From: Candidatus Heimdallarchaeota archaeon
GTDB taxonomy: Archaea; Asgardarchaeota; Heimdallarchaeia; Heimdallarchaeales; Heimdallarchaeaceae
DNA: 63,552 bases
NCBI GenBank assembly: GCA_021399345.1
Contig: JAAFKI010000184.1
Span: 1 to 63,552 of the forward strand
Direction: 5' to 3'
The position numbers and the translations under genes are program-made. This document shows, piece by piece, positions 9,266-17,923 of this stretch (its first letter is position 1; each line of letters starts with the position of its first letter). The notes beneath the pieces were generated by a model, which saw nothing but the letters and a program-made list of their open reading frames with translations, searched no databases and was not told where the DNA came from.

Positions 9266-10312
9266 TTAGTGATTATTCTTCCTTTTAATAAGAGGAATAA
9301 CCCAAATTAAGAGAAGTATAAAACCAAAATAGAATGATGTTTCAGTTGGTGGTGGTTCTATCAGATACATTGTAACTGTATCTTCGATAGTTGTGGTTTC
9401 CAGAGTTGAATCATAGACAAGAGCCTCAATTGTTAGAGTATCTTCAGTTATTGTAATATTACAATAATGATATTCTGAAATGTAAACATCACCTGCTATA
9501 GCTTGATCTGTTGCTAGAGGTGTATATAGAGGTGCTCCTCCTCCAGATGTGCCTATATGTTGAATTCCTTTTCTTATTGTATTGTAATAGTTATGATCAT
9601 GCCCTGAAAAAACAAGATCAACCCCGTACTCTATAAATATTGGCTCAAGAACAGCTCTGATATTCGCAGCATGAGTAACCCTAGATGCATCTTTAATAGA
9701 ATACATGGGGCGATGTATCGAAGCAATTGTAAAATTCATTGTATTGCTTTGTAAATCATCAATTATCCATTCTTCTTGTTCTGTTGTAATTTCAAATTCA
9801 GATGTATAGAATTCTTCTGTATTAATAATTATGAAGTGAATTCCTTTATTATCAAAACTATAAAATCTTTCATTTCCAGGCATTTCTACATTACTCATAT
9901 AAGTTGAGAAATTTAGCTCCTTAGGACCATAAGAACCATCTGGTAATCTAAAAGTATATATTTCGTGATTTCCAACAGAATACTTAAACGTAACATTATT
10001 TTGAACAAGTAAATCTATATCTTCAAAATATCTATCCCAATCATCTTGTTCTCCACCAGAATTAACAATATCTCCTGTATGAAGTATGAACTCCAGATTG
10101 GGATTACTTAACATAACATCCTCATAAATTGTCTTTCTAATATCATTAGTAGTATTTTCTTCCCAGTTTCTGGTATCACCTAAAGCGATGAAATTCCAAG
10201 GATCATATGTTGTTTCCGCTGAGCTATTCAAGAGATTACTTTGACTATTCATAGATAATGATGATATAAAAATTAAACAAAAAATTAAGAGAGGTATAAG
10301 TCTTCTTTTCAT
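9266..10312 (-). CDS. secreted calcineurin-like metallophosphoesterase
   Basis: This 348-residue protein is a purple-acid-phosphatase-like phosphoesterase placed outside the cell. After a signal peptide (residues 1-20) come all dimetal motifs: ALGDTRNW, HTGDIVNSGG, VGNHEIY, SIHRPMYS and FSGHDHNYY. The C-terminus has PPPTETS, a hydrophobic helix and a KRKNNH tail, so it should be membrane-anchored like several other proteins here. It may release phosphate from external organic phosphates; the substrate is unknown. It is transcribed alone. Confidence 0.88.
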   Translation of the reverse strand: MKRRLIPLLIFCLIFISSLSMNSQSNLLNSSAETTYDPWNFIALGDTRNWEENTTNDIRKTIYEDVMLSNPNLEFILHTGDIVNSGGEQDDWDRYFEDIDLLVQNNVTFKYSVGNHEIYTFRLPDGSYGPKELNFSTYMSNVEMPGNERFYSFDNKGIHFIIINTEEFYTSEFEITTEQEEWIIDDLQSNTMNFTIASIHRPMYSIKDASRVTHAANIRAVLEPIFIEYGVDLVFSGHDHNYYNTIRKGIQHIGTSGGGAPLYTPLATDQAIAGDVYISEYHYCNITITEDTLTIEALVYDSTLETTTIEDTVTMYLIEPPPTETSFYFGFILLLIWVIPLIKRKNNH

Positions 10313-10492
10313 TTCTTTTTCTCCTTTTTCTTACAGATATAATACTAGTTCAGATATTAGAAAAACTGGTCTATATTAAAATGTGACTAAACTACTATAA
10401 AATGAAACATTAAGGTTTAAAAAAAGAATAATGATTAAACAAGCACATCCCAGGAGATCTGGTTTTCCATGGGTAAGAATATAGGGTAAAAC

Positions 10493-11620
10493 TTAGTTTT
10501 TTGGGAGAAGCTTTTCATACCCATATTTTTCTCTATATTCATCCCAGTGTTCATTTACTCTTCTAATGACATCATCATCAGTAGTATGAGTGTTTGGTAC
10601 ATAATCTCTTCTCTGAGATTCAGCATATGCCAATATGTCATCTTTATGCTCTTCCCAGCCATCTAGTTTCAAATGTCTATACATCTCTTCCATTTTTTCA
10701 GAAGGATTTTTAATGAAATCTTCATATTTCGAATGGTAAATTCTATCTTCAGGAATAAGGTGCAAATCTCTATCTTGACATTCATATAGAAGTTTGTAGT
10801 TTTGCAAAATGTCTGATTTCATCTTTTCCTCATCCCATTTTTGAAGAGTATAAATTCCAAACACTTCATCAAAGAATTTAACTGTACTTGAATAGACTTT
10901 GTAGGGATTTCTATAAGTGTGTATGAATTTGGCGTTTGGAAACAGCTCAAGTATCTCTCTAATACGATAACTATTAGAGGGATTTTTCAAGAAAAGCTGT
11001 TTGCCTTTATGACCTAAAGTCAGCATCTGAACTAGATAATAGTATTTCTTTTTCCATCGCTTTAGATGTTTAGGCATTCCCTCAAATGTTAGATATTTTG
11101 TATAAAGATCAAAATTACGAGGAAAGATAAAACCAGTATAATATCCATATTTTGAGAAAGTACCTATACAATATTCTTCTTCTGTTGGTTCTTCAGCTCC
11201 CATAATTACATTATCCATCGGTCTAACATCAGGTAGAGAAGCAGCAATAATCAGTTTAGTCAATTTAGGAAACCCTAAGTACAACAAGGTTGCATAAGCT
11301 TCTGTGTTTGAAACATAGCCTTTTGATTTATCATATGCCATTAGGGTCATCAAATATGTAGTTCCTGTTCTATAGTGACCTATAATGAAAATTGGATCTT
11401 GTTTGATTTCAGTTTTCTTGATTTTCCTGTGGTATCGTAACTTTTGATACATTTTTAGAGGGCTTGTAACTACACTCAATCCAATTGCATACAAAAAGCG
11501 ATGAAAATATTTGAGATCAACTTCAAATTTATTATCCCAAAGTACTTTTACAATTGTTGGAAGAGAATATCCCGCAAGTGGTTCTTCCTTAACTATTAAC
11601 CAAGTTTTATCTTTCCCCAT
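10493..11620 (-). CDS. sulfotransferase family protein (PAPS-dependent)
   Basis: This 375-residue protein is a likely transferase of sulfate from PAPS to a hydroxyl or amine. The 5'-phosphosulfate loop is IIGHYRTGTTYLMTLM (near residue 79). The 3'-phosphate site is FIHTYRNPYKVYSSTVKFF (near 230), with Arg and Ser in the expected places. The C-terminal helical region ends at RRDYVPNTHTTDDD, as in the Sulfotransfer_3 group. No signal peptide is visible, so it is cytoplasmic or peripheral. No PAPS-synthesis gene lies nearby, and the acceptor is unknown. Confidence 0.8.
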   Translation of the reverse strand: MGKDKTWLIVKEEPLAGYSLPTIVKVLWDNKFEVDLKYFHRFLYAIGLSVVTSPLKMYQKLRYHRKIKKTEIKQDPIFIIGHYRTGTTYLMTLMAYDKSKGYVSNTEAYATLLYLGFPKLTKLIIAASLPDVRPMDNVIMGAEEPTEEEYCIGTFSKYGYYTGFIFPRNFDLYTKYLTFEGMPKHLKRWKKKYYYLVQMLTLGHKGKQLFLKNPSNSYRIREILELFPNAKFIHTYRNPYKVYSSTVKFFDEVFGIYTLQKWDEEKMKSDILQNYKLLYECQDRDLHLIPEDRIYHSKYEDFIKNPSEKMEEMYRHLKLDGWEEHKDDILAYAESQRRDYVPNTHTTDDDVIRRVNEHWDEYREKYGYEKLLPKN

Positions 11621-11969
11621 AATGAATCAGCTACTGAAATAGTTAGTTTTAACGAGTTCAAACAGTAAAAAACGAGGTTATTTAAATAGTTTATACTAAA
11701 AAACATAAGAATGGCAAATTAGCTCAGAGGATTTGAAAATAGAGGAAACAAAACAATAAATTTGAAACTGAAAAGATATCTCACCTTCTTTTTCTGCAAC
11801 AAGATTGCAACAACTTAGAGACTGAGAAACAAGAAAAGGATCAATCAAGTGGATTAGTACTCAAGAGATATGAATCAACACTATAAGTATACTCACTTAA
11901 TTCATAGTGAAACAACATAATGAATTTCTAAAAAATAAGTTTTACGAAAAAAAAAGAGAGTTAGAAGAC
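11621..11969. other. intergenic region with the sulfotransferase promoter
   Basis: This 349-base gap lies between two minus-strand genes. Near 11678-11692 the minus strand reads TAAACTATTTAAATA, a good TATA box for the sulfotransferase start at 11620 if a leader of roughly 30 bases is allowed. I see no protein frame with a plausible start, no hairpin of note and no RNA gene in the rest. Confidence 0.5.
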
Positions 11970-13019
11970 TTATGCCTTCTTTCTACGAATAATTAATGCT
12001 GTAACAGCTATAGTTGGAATTGCTATTAAAGCAATTGTTCCAAAACTAACACCACTTGTTTCAGGCATACCAATAATTGGATCATGAACAAGCTTAAGTC
12101 CATCCCCATAATTTGGATAAACTAAATTCAAGTTGATGAATTCTTTACCAAATGCATATCCTTGTCCAAATTGCTGATCATAGCCAAAAGTTGTTGCAGA
12201 TGCTGTAACAGGAACAGTTTCTACATAAGTACCGTTTTCATAAAAGACATCAGCTACAGGAGCCCAAGCAAAATATGCTTCTAATCTGTCTCTGTCATCG
12301 GTGAAGGCAATACCATTTTCTTCATGTAATTGAGTTCTGTTTGGAGTTATTTCTTGGTCATTTATTATTGTTCCATATTCTGGTTGATTAACTCTTTCTC
12401 CGATCCTAACTCTATGCCTGTATTGTGACTCATGGACTTTTACATTAAAGACTAGTCCAGCAGCACCAGGAGTAAAAACCCAATCATTAATAATTATATC
12501 AAATTTTATTTCTTTGAGTCCTTGTACTGTATATGTTACAGGAGTTCCATCTAAATCTTGAGTAATAACTACATCCTCTAGATATACGTGGTAAACAAAA
12601 GCTATTGTTGCACCATTATCCAATACTGATGAAGTTTGAGTACCTCTAATTTCATTAGTGAAATTCTCTGTTACTAAATCCCATGTTATTGTAGGTGAAG
12701 CTAAATTGTAGATCTTTCCACCTAAAAATTCAGTTCTGTCATCAACAATAAGATCGTCGCCAAATAGTTCAGAAATACTTGTGAAGCTTATGTGAAACAT
12801 AGCCATTTTTCTGCTATTATCTGTAGAGTTAGTTTCCCAGATTACAAAATCAGGTCTTCCTTCATTCAATTTTACAGTAATATAGGGAGTCTCGATAAAA
12901 ACCGATCCTTCTCTATTCTCAATACTTCCTGCAGCTGGATTAGCAACTGCTGAGGAAACAGATGAAAACACGAACATTGTTATTAGTCCGGCAATCATTA
13001 TTTTGTGTATTGTTTTCAT
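11970..13019 (-). CDS. secreted, C-terminally anchored protein of unknown function
   Basis: About 349 residues from the ATG at 13019. The N-terminus is a signal peptide (MKTIHKIMIAGLITMFVFSS then Ala-rich cleavage region). The body is beta-strand rich and lacks catalytic motifs I can name. The C-terminus has GMPETSGVSFG, a hydrophobic helix and RRKKA, so it is probably a surface protein. The frame stays open 32 codons upstream to another ATG, but a TATA box at 13049-13056 lies inside that stretch, so the later ATG is chosen. The membrane-bound regulator encoded just upstream probably controls it through the repeats at 13076-13096. Confidence 0.75.
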   Translation of the reverse strand: MKTIHKIMIAGLITMFVFSSVSSAVANPAAGSIENREGSVFIETPYITVKLNEGRPDFVIWETNSTDNSRKMAMFHISFTSISELFGDDLIVDDRTEFLGGKIYNLASPTITWDLVTENFTNEIRGTQTSSVLDNGATIAFVYHVYLEDVVITQDLDGTPVTYTVQGLKEIKFDIIINDWVFTPGAAGLVFNVKVHESQYRHRVRIGERVNQPEYGTIINDQEITPNRTQLHEENGIAFTDDRDRLEAYFAWAPVADVFYENGTYVETVPVTASATTFGYDQQFGQGYAFGKEFINLNLVYPNYGDGLKLVHDPIIGMPETSGVSFGTIALIAIPTIAVTALIIRRKKA

Positions 13020-13117
13020 TTTAACACCAATATAACATTGGTTTCCGCTATATATGAGATATCGGTTATGTCTTGGTTTAACACCTGTTTCACACCGATA
13101 TGAAACGGTTGCCAACC
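13019..13117 (-). promoter_or_regulatory. repeat-rich promoter of the secreted protein
   Basis: On the minus strand, GGTGTGAAAC (13087-13096) and GGTGTTAAAC (13076-13085) are direct repeats with one mismatch and an 11-base period, one helical turn. A third near-copy, GGTGTTAAAA, touches the ATG (13019-13028). Also present are an 8-base inverted repeat (ATATCGGT 13059-13066 with ACCGATAT 13094-13101), ACCAAT/ATTGGT (13026-13042), and GGTTGCCAACC (13107-13117). The TATA box is at 13049-13056. The layout suggests tandem operator sites directly upstream of the promoter. Confidence 0.6.
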
Positions 13118-13118
13118 A

Positions 13119-14243
13119 TTATTCTATTACAGTTCTACCATCGTCTGTCAAATATATAACGTATGTCCTTCCCCATTTTTCACGCTTTATGAGTCCACGT
13201 AACTCTAATGGAACTAGGTTTCTAGAAATCTTGGATTTTGAATAACCAGTTATGTCACAAAGATCTTTCTGACTTACTTTACCCTTTTTATCGTAAATTA
13301 TTTTGATTAACGATTTCTGATTATCTGTCAACAGAGTCATGCCTATTTTCTTCATTGCTTTCTTTTCTCTATATCTAATTAACCAAGATATGCCACTTAT
13401 TCCAATAAGTACACCAACAATAAAACCAACTAGAAACATGGCAGATTTAGTTTCCCAGAAAGCAAGATCTTCTTCAGGAACAAGAGGTTCATCAAATCGA
13501 ATCAAGAATAAAGGATTGGATTCAATTGCTAAATTGTCTAAATTCCAAGTAACTTTGATTCGATTTTTCTCAAGGATTTGAGTTGCATTAGTTGGATATA
13601 TTGAAGGAGTACTATCTTCAAAGTCATGGATAAAACTTCTTTCAGGTAAAAGAACGACCATTCCATATGATGTTGTTTGATGACTGATTGTTGAAGAGAA
13701 TTCAAATGAATAATAGATAGGGTTTGAACTAATGGGATTAAGAATGGTATTAAGATCATATTTTACAGTAAACGCTGCAGTTTGACTCTCGTTAATTTCG
13801 GTCCTGAAGTTTACTCTTACTTTATTACTACTGTTGGAAACAACATCCCAATTAAATATCAAAGAACCTTCTCCATCTTCAACAATGAGTGTATTTAATG
13901 ATGTATTAAACCAAAGATCGATGTAAGTCTGAGTTGTATTTTCTGTGTTTTCAACCACAAAAGAATCACTAATAGATATTGAATCTGTTTGATAAATGTC
14001 TACTGTAGTTTGATGAGATCTTATTATCATCTCATCAGCTAAGAATGTTGGGTCTGAATTTTCTTTATTTGTATATGTGTAGACATAGCTACTAGAAGAG
14101 ATTAATATCAAAATTGTGAAGAAAAGTAACAAAGTTCCTATGGTTTTGTGCTTTTGTGGTTTCAAGGTAAGAGTAATTGAATATCGTAAGATAAAAAAAT
14201 TTCCTTTTAATACAAAGAGAGAAAAAAGTATGAAAAACGGCAT
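13119..14243 (-). CDS. membrane-anchored winged-helix transcription regulator with external sensor domain
   Basis: 374 residues. A first membrane segment lies near residues 35-55 (TLLLFFTILILISSSSYVY). A beta-rich extracytoplasmic domain of about 210 residues follows, then a second helix near 270-293 (FLVGFIVGVLIGISGISWLI). The cytoplasmic C-terminal winged helix reads SQKDLCDITGYSKSKISRNL then LRGLIKREKWGRTYVIYLTD. The layout fits a one-component receptor that senses an outside signal and binds DNA at the membrane. Such proteins are frequent in archaea, but the ligand is unknown. The next gene on the strand encodes a secreted protein whose promoter carries direct repeats, a likely target. 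The start is uncertain by a few dozen residues. Confidence 0.8.
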   Translation of the reverse strand: MPFFILFSLFVLKGNFFILRYSITLTLKPQKHKTIGTLLLFFTILILISSSSYVYTYTNKENSDPTFLADEMIIRSHQTTVDIYQTDSISISDSFVVENTENTTQTYIDLWFNTSLNTLIVEDGEGSLIFNWDVVSNSSNKVRVNFRTEINESQTAAFTVKYDLNTILNPISSNPIYYSFEFSSTISHQTTSYGMVVLLPERSFIHDFEDSTPSIYPTNATQILEKNRIKVTWNLDNLAIESNPLFLIRFDEPLVPEEDLAFWETKSAMFLVGFIVGVLIGISGISWLIRYREKKAMKKIGMTLLTDNQKSLIKIIYDKKGKVSQKDLCDITGYSKSKISRNLVPLELRGLIKREKWGRTYVIYLTDDGRTVIE

Positions 14244-14347
14244 GATTCATCTTCAGCAGCGCGTTTAGTAGCTTTTTCCTTCTCCGTTTGTGTCAACATT
14301 ACATCTTGAAGATATTCTTTTACTAAAGTCAACTTTACAATACTCAT
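14207..14347 (-). CDS. doubtful small ORF in the gap before the regulator
   Basis: A 46-residue frame (starting MSIVKLTLVKEYLQDVML) fills the gap between the alpha/beta hydrolase and the membrane regulator, overlapping the latter's start by 37 bases. The N-terminal 35 residues look like a charged helix, and the end turns hydrophobic where it overlaps. No family is recognised. It may be noise or the tail of a decayed gene. Confidence 0.2.
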   Translation of the reverse strand: MSIVKLTLVKEYLQDVMLTQTEKEKATKRAAEDESCRFSYFFLSLY

Positions 14348-14411
14348 ATCAAAGTTATTTAGAAACTCTGCAAATATAAAATGATTTTTCAGAATTAAGT
14401 ATAAAACAAAT

Positions 14412-15275
14412 TTATTCAAGAGATTCAATTATTTCCTTGATTTGTTTCGCAAATTTTCTAGCTCCAGGATAGTGATGCATGTATTTATAGCTTGGAACTT
14501 CAACTAAAGTTGAATCAGGAATTGTACTCAATATGGTTTCAACAAATTCTACAGTATGCAAAGAATCATCTGGATCAAGAGTTATCCATGTCTTACTAGG
14601 AACTTTAGCATAATCTTCTAATGCATTCCATCGAGAAGTACTTAGAGTTTTTTTCCATCTCATAGCATCAGCGTTACCTAAGAAATCATTATAATGTTGT
14701 CTCTGGAATCCTTTGGGAAACATAATTGAAATCCACAATCTGATCATAGGTATTCCTATCACTTGAAGAACAAACGCTGGAATAATATATGCAAGCCATA
14801 AAATTTTCCGAGGGAGAATGAATTTTACTGAAGGACCATTATAGAGAATTCCAGCAGGTTTAAACCACTTTTCTTCCATCGCTCTTGCACTCGTACTGCA
14901 TCCAAAACTGGAACCAATCATGAACAAATTATTTTGATTGAATTTGAAATGTTCTATAGTTTCTTTCACATCTAATCCTAATCTGTTCATGTCAGCTTTG
15001 TGCTTCCATTTCACTTTAGAACTGTTTTTCTCCCTTGATTCAAAAACATACAAATCATATTCTGTATAAAGCTCATCCCACAAATCTGACCAGCTAAACA
15101 CGCCTGTAGCATAACCTGGAAGAAATAGAATGGTTTTTTTATCCTCACTACCTTTCTTTGTGTAATAAACTAATAATTCAGCACCATCTGACATTTGAAC
15201 ATATTCTTTTGTTGATTCTTTCCAAAATAACTCATCTTGGGAATAGTTTTCCATGTCGACTTCTTCTTCATTCAT
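14412..15275 (-). CDS. alpha/beta hydrolase, paralogue 1 (intact nucleophile elbow)
   Basis: This 287-residue cytoplasmic alpha/beta-hydrolase has strand-3 motif ILFLPGYATG (oxyanion side) and nucleophile elbow GSSFGCS near residue 133. The acid is probably in LDPDDSLHT, and the His is in YMHHYPGA near the C-terminus. The lid region (about 165-200) is long and hydrophobic, suggesting a lipid-like or membrane substrate. It is the closest relative of the next gene, with which it shares MSDGAELL, KVKW.HK and YMHH.PGA. The pair is a tandem duplication separated by about 55 bases. The substrate is unknown. Confidence 0.8.
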   Translation of the reverse strand: MNEEEVDMENYSQDELFWKESTKEYVQMSDGAELLVYYTKKGSEDKKTILFLPGYATGVFSWSDLWDELYTEYDLYVFESREKNSSKVKWKHKADMNRLGLDVKETIEHFKFNQNNLFMIGSSFGCSTSARAMEEKWFKPAGILYNGPSVKFILPRKILWLAYIIPAFVLQVIGIPMIRLWISIMFPKGFQRQHYNDFLGNADAMRWKKTLSTSRWNALEDYAKVPSKTWITLDPDDSLHTVEFVETILSTIPDSTLVEVPSYKYMHHYPGARKFAKQIKEIIESLE

Positions 15276-15330
15276 TTGTTAGATTTTCAAAATATGACAA
15301 TATTTTAAGGATATTGGTGTAGAAAAGTTA

Positions 15331-16206
15331 TCATTTAGCTATCTTTTCTACGAATTTTGTGAATTGTTTGGTAAATTCAGCTGCTCCAGGAAGATGATGC
15401 ATGTAGATAAAACTAGGAACTTGTAAATATTCACTTGTTTCAACCAAATCTACGCAGATCTTGGTTTCATCATCAACATGAAGTTCTTCTTGTATAGCTC
15501 CCACCATAAGTGTGCGAACTTTGAGCTTTTTGAAATCCTCAGTGCCATCCCAGAAAGTTACCGCTTTAGTCTTCTTCCATCTCATTGCACTTGCTGTCCC
15601 AACATATTGTCTATACCTATCTCTTTGAACTCCCTTTGGAACTACTGTGCCTATCCAAAGTTTTCCTATAGTACTTAATAGTCCATCAATGAGAAAACTA
15701 GGTGTAAATTTAGTTATATAGATAAGTTTTGCAGGGAGTACGGGAGTTCTAACTGGACCAATCATTATAATTCCTAGAGGTTCATCTATCCATTTTTCAG
15801 CTAATCCTCTCATTGTGTAAAGAGCAGAAGCACTTGCACAGAAAATCACTGTTTTCTTAGGATCAAGTTTCAATCCTCTAAGAGCATCACCTATATCCAT
15901 CCCTGAGCGATTCATACCACCCTTGTGGCTCCACTTTACCTTAGAGGTTATTTTTTCTCTAGTTTCCAAAACATAAAGGTCAAATTCTTCGTATATACAA
16001 TCCCACAAGTCGTTCCAAGACATAGGAACAGAAGCATAACCAGGAATGAATAGAATAGTTATTCCTGAGGGGTTTTTACCCTTTTTAGTAAAATAACATA
16101 AGAGTTCTGCTCCATCAGACATAGGAACATAAACTTTTTCTGCTTCTTTGTAGAAAAGAGCTTTTTGATGCTCTACTTCCTTTTCTTTCTTCTTTTTGGA
16201 ATTCAT
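15331..16206 (-). CDS. alpha/beta hydrolase, paralogue 2 (altered nucleophile elbow)
   Basis: About 291 residues from the ATG at 16206 (an upstream in-frame TTG would add six). It matches paralogue 1 along its length: MSDGAELLCYFTKKG, ILFIPGYASVP, KVKWSHKGGMNRSGMD and YMHHLPGAAEF. Where paralogue 1 has the elbow GSSFGCS, this protein has CASASAL: the Ser remains but both glycines of GxSxG are gone. Activity may be changed or lost, perhaps leaving a binding or partner role. It lies first in the likely two-gene unit. Confidence 0.78.
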   Translation of the reverse strand: MNSKKKKEKEVEHQKALFYKEAEKVYVPMSDGAELLCYFTKKGKNPSGITILFIPGYASVPMSWNDLWDCIYEEFDLYVLETREKITSKVKWSHKGGMNRSGMDIGDALRGLKLDPKKTVIFCASASALYTMRGLAEKWIDEPLGIIMIGPVRTPVLPAKLIYITKFTPSFLIDGLLSTIGKLWIGTVVPKGVQRDRYRQYVGTASAMRWKKTKAVTFWDGTEDFKKLKVRTLMVGAIQEELHVDDETKICVDLVETSEYLQVPSFIYMHHLPGAAEFTKQFTKFVEKIAK

Positions 16207-16316
16207 GGATAGAATTAGCTTCAACTTAGTTATATAAAAAATGTTAGGAAAGACACTATGAATCTCTTTTATGAAGATATTTATTTAGCTTTTAGAATTT
16301 ACTAAGTTAGATAAAG

Positions 16317-17099
16317 TTGAAAATTCCTAATGGTCATCCTAGAGCAGAATCTTTACGTGTTAGAGAATTGATTATAGAAGGTATGCATCAGGATATAGTG
16401 GCAGAAGCCGGTTTAATAGCTCATGGACGAGGGGAAGCCTTCGACTATCTAATTGGTGAAAAAACTCCTTTGTTTGCAATTGAGCAACAAACCGCAGCAA
16501 TTGCTATGATACTTTTAGCAAAAAAAGCAATAATTTCAGTAAACGGGAACATTGCATCATTGTGTTCAGAAGAGTTAGTTAAATTGGCAGATATTCTTTC
16601 TGTAAACCTTGAAGTTAATCTCTTTTATCGAAGGGAAGAAAGATCAGCGATTGTAACAAAAAAACTACAAGAAGCAGGAGCTGAAAATATTCTGGGAAAT
16701 GAACCTGAATTTTATACAACCATTGAAGAATTATCTCACTCTAGAAGAGTAGTAGACAAAAGAGGAATTTTTTCAGCTGATGTAATATTAGTTCCTTTAG
16801 AGGATGGCGATAGGACAATGGCTTTAAGAAAAATGGGGAAGAAGGTAATCACAATAGATCTTAATCCGCTATCTAGAACTTCAATCTGGTCAAACATTAC
16901 AATAGTTAATAATGTTATAAGAGCAATCCCTGAAATGGTTAATATTGCAGAGAAACTAAAAAACAAAAGTAAGGAAGATCTTTTAGAAATTGTTGAAAAT
17001 TTCGATAATCACAAATCTCTACAGGAAAGCTTGCGATACATATCACAGCGGCTTAATAATTTAGCAGAAGGAGAACTTGAAAAACCAAAAGTTGAATAG
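16317..17099 (+). CDS. 4-phosphopantoate--beta-alanine ligase (archaeal phosphopantothenate synthetase)
   Basis: This 260-residue enzyme of the archaeal CoA pathway joins 4-phosphopantoate and beta-alanine with ATP to give 4'-phosphopantothenate. It replaces bacterial PanC and PanK together with pantoate kinase. Family hallmarks are IPNGHPRAESLRVRE at the N-terminus, GLIAHGRGEAFDYLIGE, the NGN segment, and LEDGDRTMALRKMGKKVI with DLNPLSRTS. The start is a TTG at 16317: an in-frame TAG lies three codons upstream and the family's N-terminal motif begins at once. It is followed by panB on the same strand. Confidence 0.92.
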   Translation: MKIPNGHPRAESLRVRELIIEGMHQDIVAEAGLIAHGRGEAFDYLIGEKTPLFAIEQQTAAIAMILLAKKAIISVNGNIASLCSEELVKLADILSVNLEVNLFYRREERSAIVTKKLQEAGAENILGNEPEFYTTIEELSHSRRVVDKRGIFSADVILVPLEDGDRTMALRKMGKKVITIDLNPLSRTSIWSNITIVNNVIRAIPEMVNIAEKLKNKSKEDLLEIVENFDNHKSLQESLRYISQRLNNLAEGELEKPKVE

Positions 17100-17113
17100 G
17101 AAGTTGTTTGAAA

Positions 17114-17923
17114 ATGACTACAATGGAGAAAATAACAATCAAAGATTTTCAAAAAATGAAAGATGAAGGAATTAAAATCACAATGATTTCTGCCTATACT
17201 TATCCTTTAGCAAGAATCATTGATGAAATAGGGATTGATTCTATTCTAATCGGAGATTCTCTAGGAATGACAGTTCTTGGTTATGAGAATACACTAGAAG
17301 TTACAATTGAAGATTCTATTCGACATAGTCAAGCAGTTGCAAGAGGAACAAAACGTGCACATATCATAGGTGACATGCCTTTCTTAACATATGGAATTAA
17401 TGTAGAAGAAACTGTCAGAAACGCTGGAAGACTTGTCAAAGAGGGGAAATGTGAATCTGTCAAACTTGAAGGAGGAGAAGAAAGAGCTGAGGAAATCAAA
17501 GAGATAAAAGCAATTGGTATACCAGTTTTAGGCCACATAGGTCTAACCCCAACTTATGTTAACGAATTTGGAGGTTTCAAAGTTCAAGGCAAAGAATCAA
17601 AGGATGAAGAAAGATTAATTAAACATGCAAAAAAGCTTGAGGAAGCTGGAATTTACGCTTTAATTATTGAATCTGTTCCTTGGAAACTTGCCAAGAAGAT
17701 TACAGAGGAATTATCTATTCCAACCATAGGTATAGGAGCTGGGGAATACTGTGATGGTCAGGTTCTTGTTATAGATGATCTAATCGGTCTCACTTTCGAC
17801 TTGAAACCTAAGTTTGTTAAGAAGTATGCAGATGTTAACTCCATCATCAAAAATGCTGTGATAGAATTTGTAGAGGAAGTTAAATCAGGTAAATTTCCTT
17901 CTCAGGAATATAGATATGATTAA
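17114..17923 (+). CDS. panB: 3-methyl-2-oxobutanoate hydroxymethyltransferase
   Basis: About 269 residues, the first enzyme of pantoate synthesis (2-oxoisovalerate plus methylene-tetrahydrofolate or -tetrahydropterin to ketopantoate). Motifs are ISAYTYPLARIID, ILIGDSLGMTVLGY with the metal-binding Asp, GDMPFLTYG, KLEGGEE, VLGHIGLTPTYV and TIGIGAGEYCDGQVLV. Length is normal. It lies 14 bases after the phosphopantothenate synthetase. ATG 17114 is chosen over the TTG two codons earlier. ATG 17123 is also possible. The gene converges with pantoate kinase, their stops being adjacent. Confidence 0.94.
   Translation: MTTMEKITIKDFQKMKDEGIKITMISAYTYPLARIIDEIGIDSILIGDSLGMTVLGYENTLEVTIEDSIRHSQAVARGTKRAHIIGDMPFLTYGINVEETVRNAGRLVKEGKCESVKLEGGEERAEEIKEIKAIGIPVLGHIGLTPTYVNEFGGFKVQGKESKDEERLIKHAKKLEEAGIYALIIESVPWKLAKKITEELSIPTIGIGAGEYCDGQVLVIDDLIGLTFDLKPKFVKKYADVNSIIKNAVIEFVEEVKSGKFPSQEYRYD

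Noticed and set aside
11710..11800. tRNA-like D-arm sequence TTAGCTCAG
   Set aside because: The following bases do not pair into a D stem, there is no GTTCRA T-loop and no acceptor stem, so it is not a tRNA or a half-gene.
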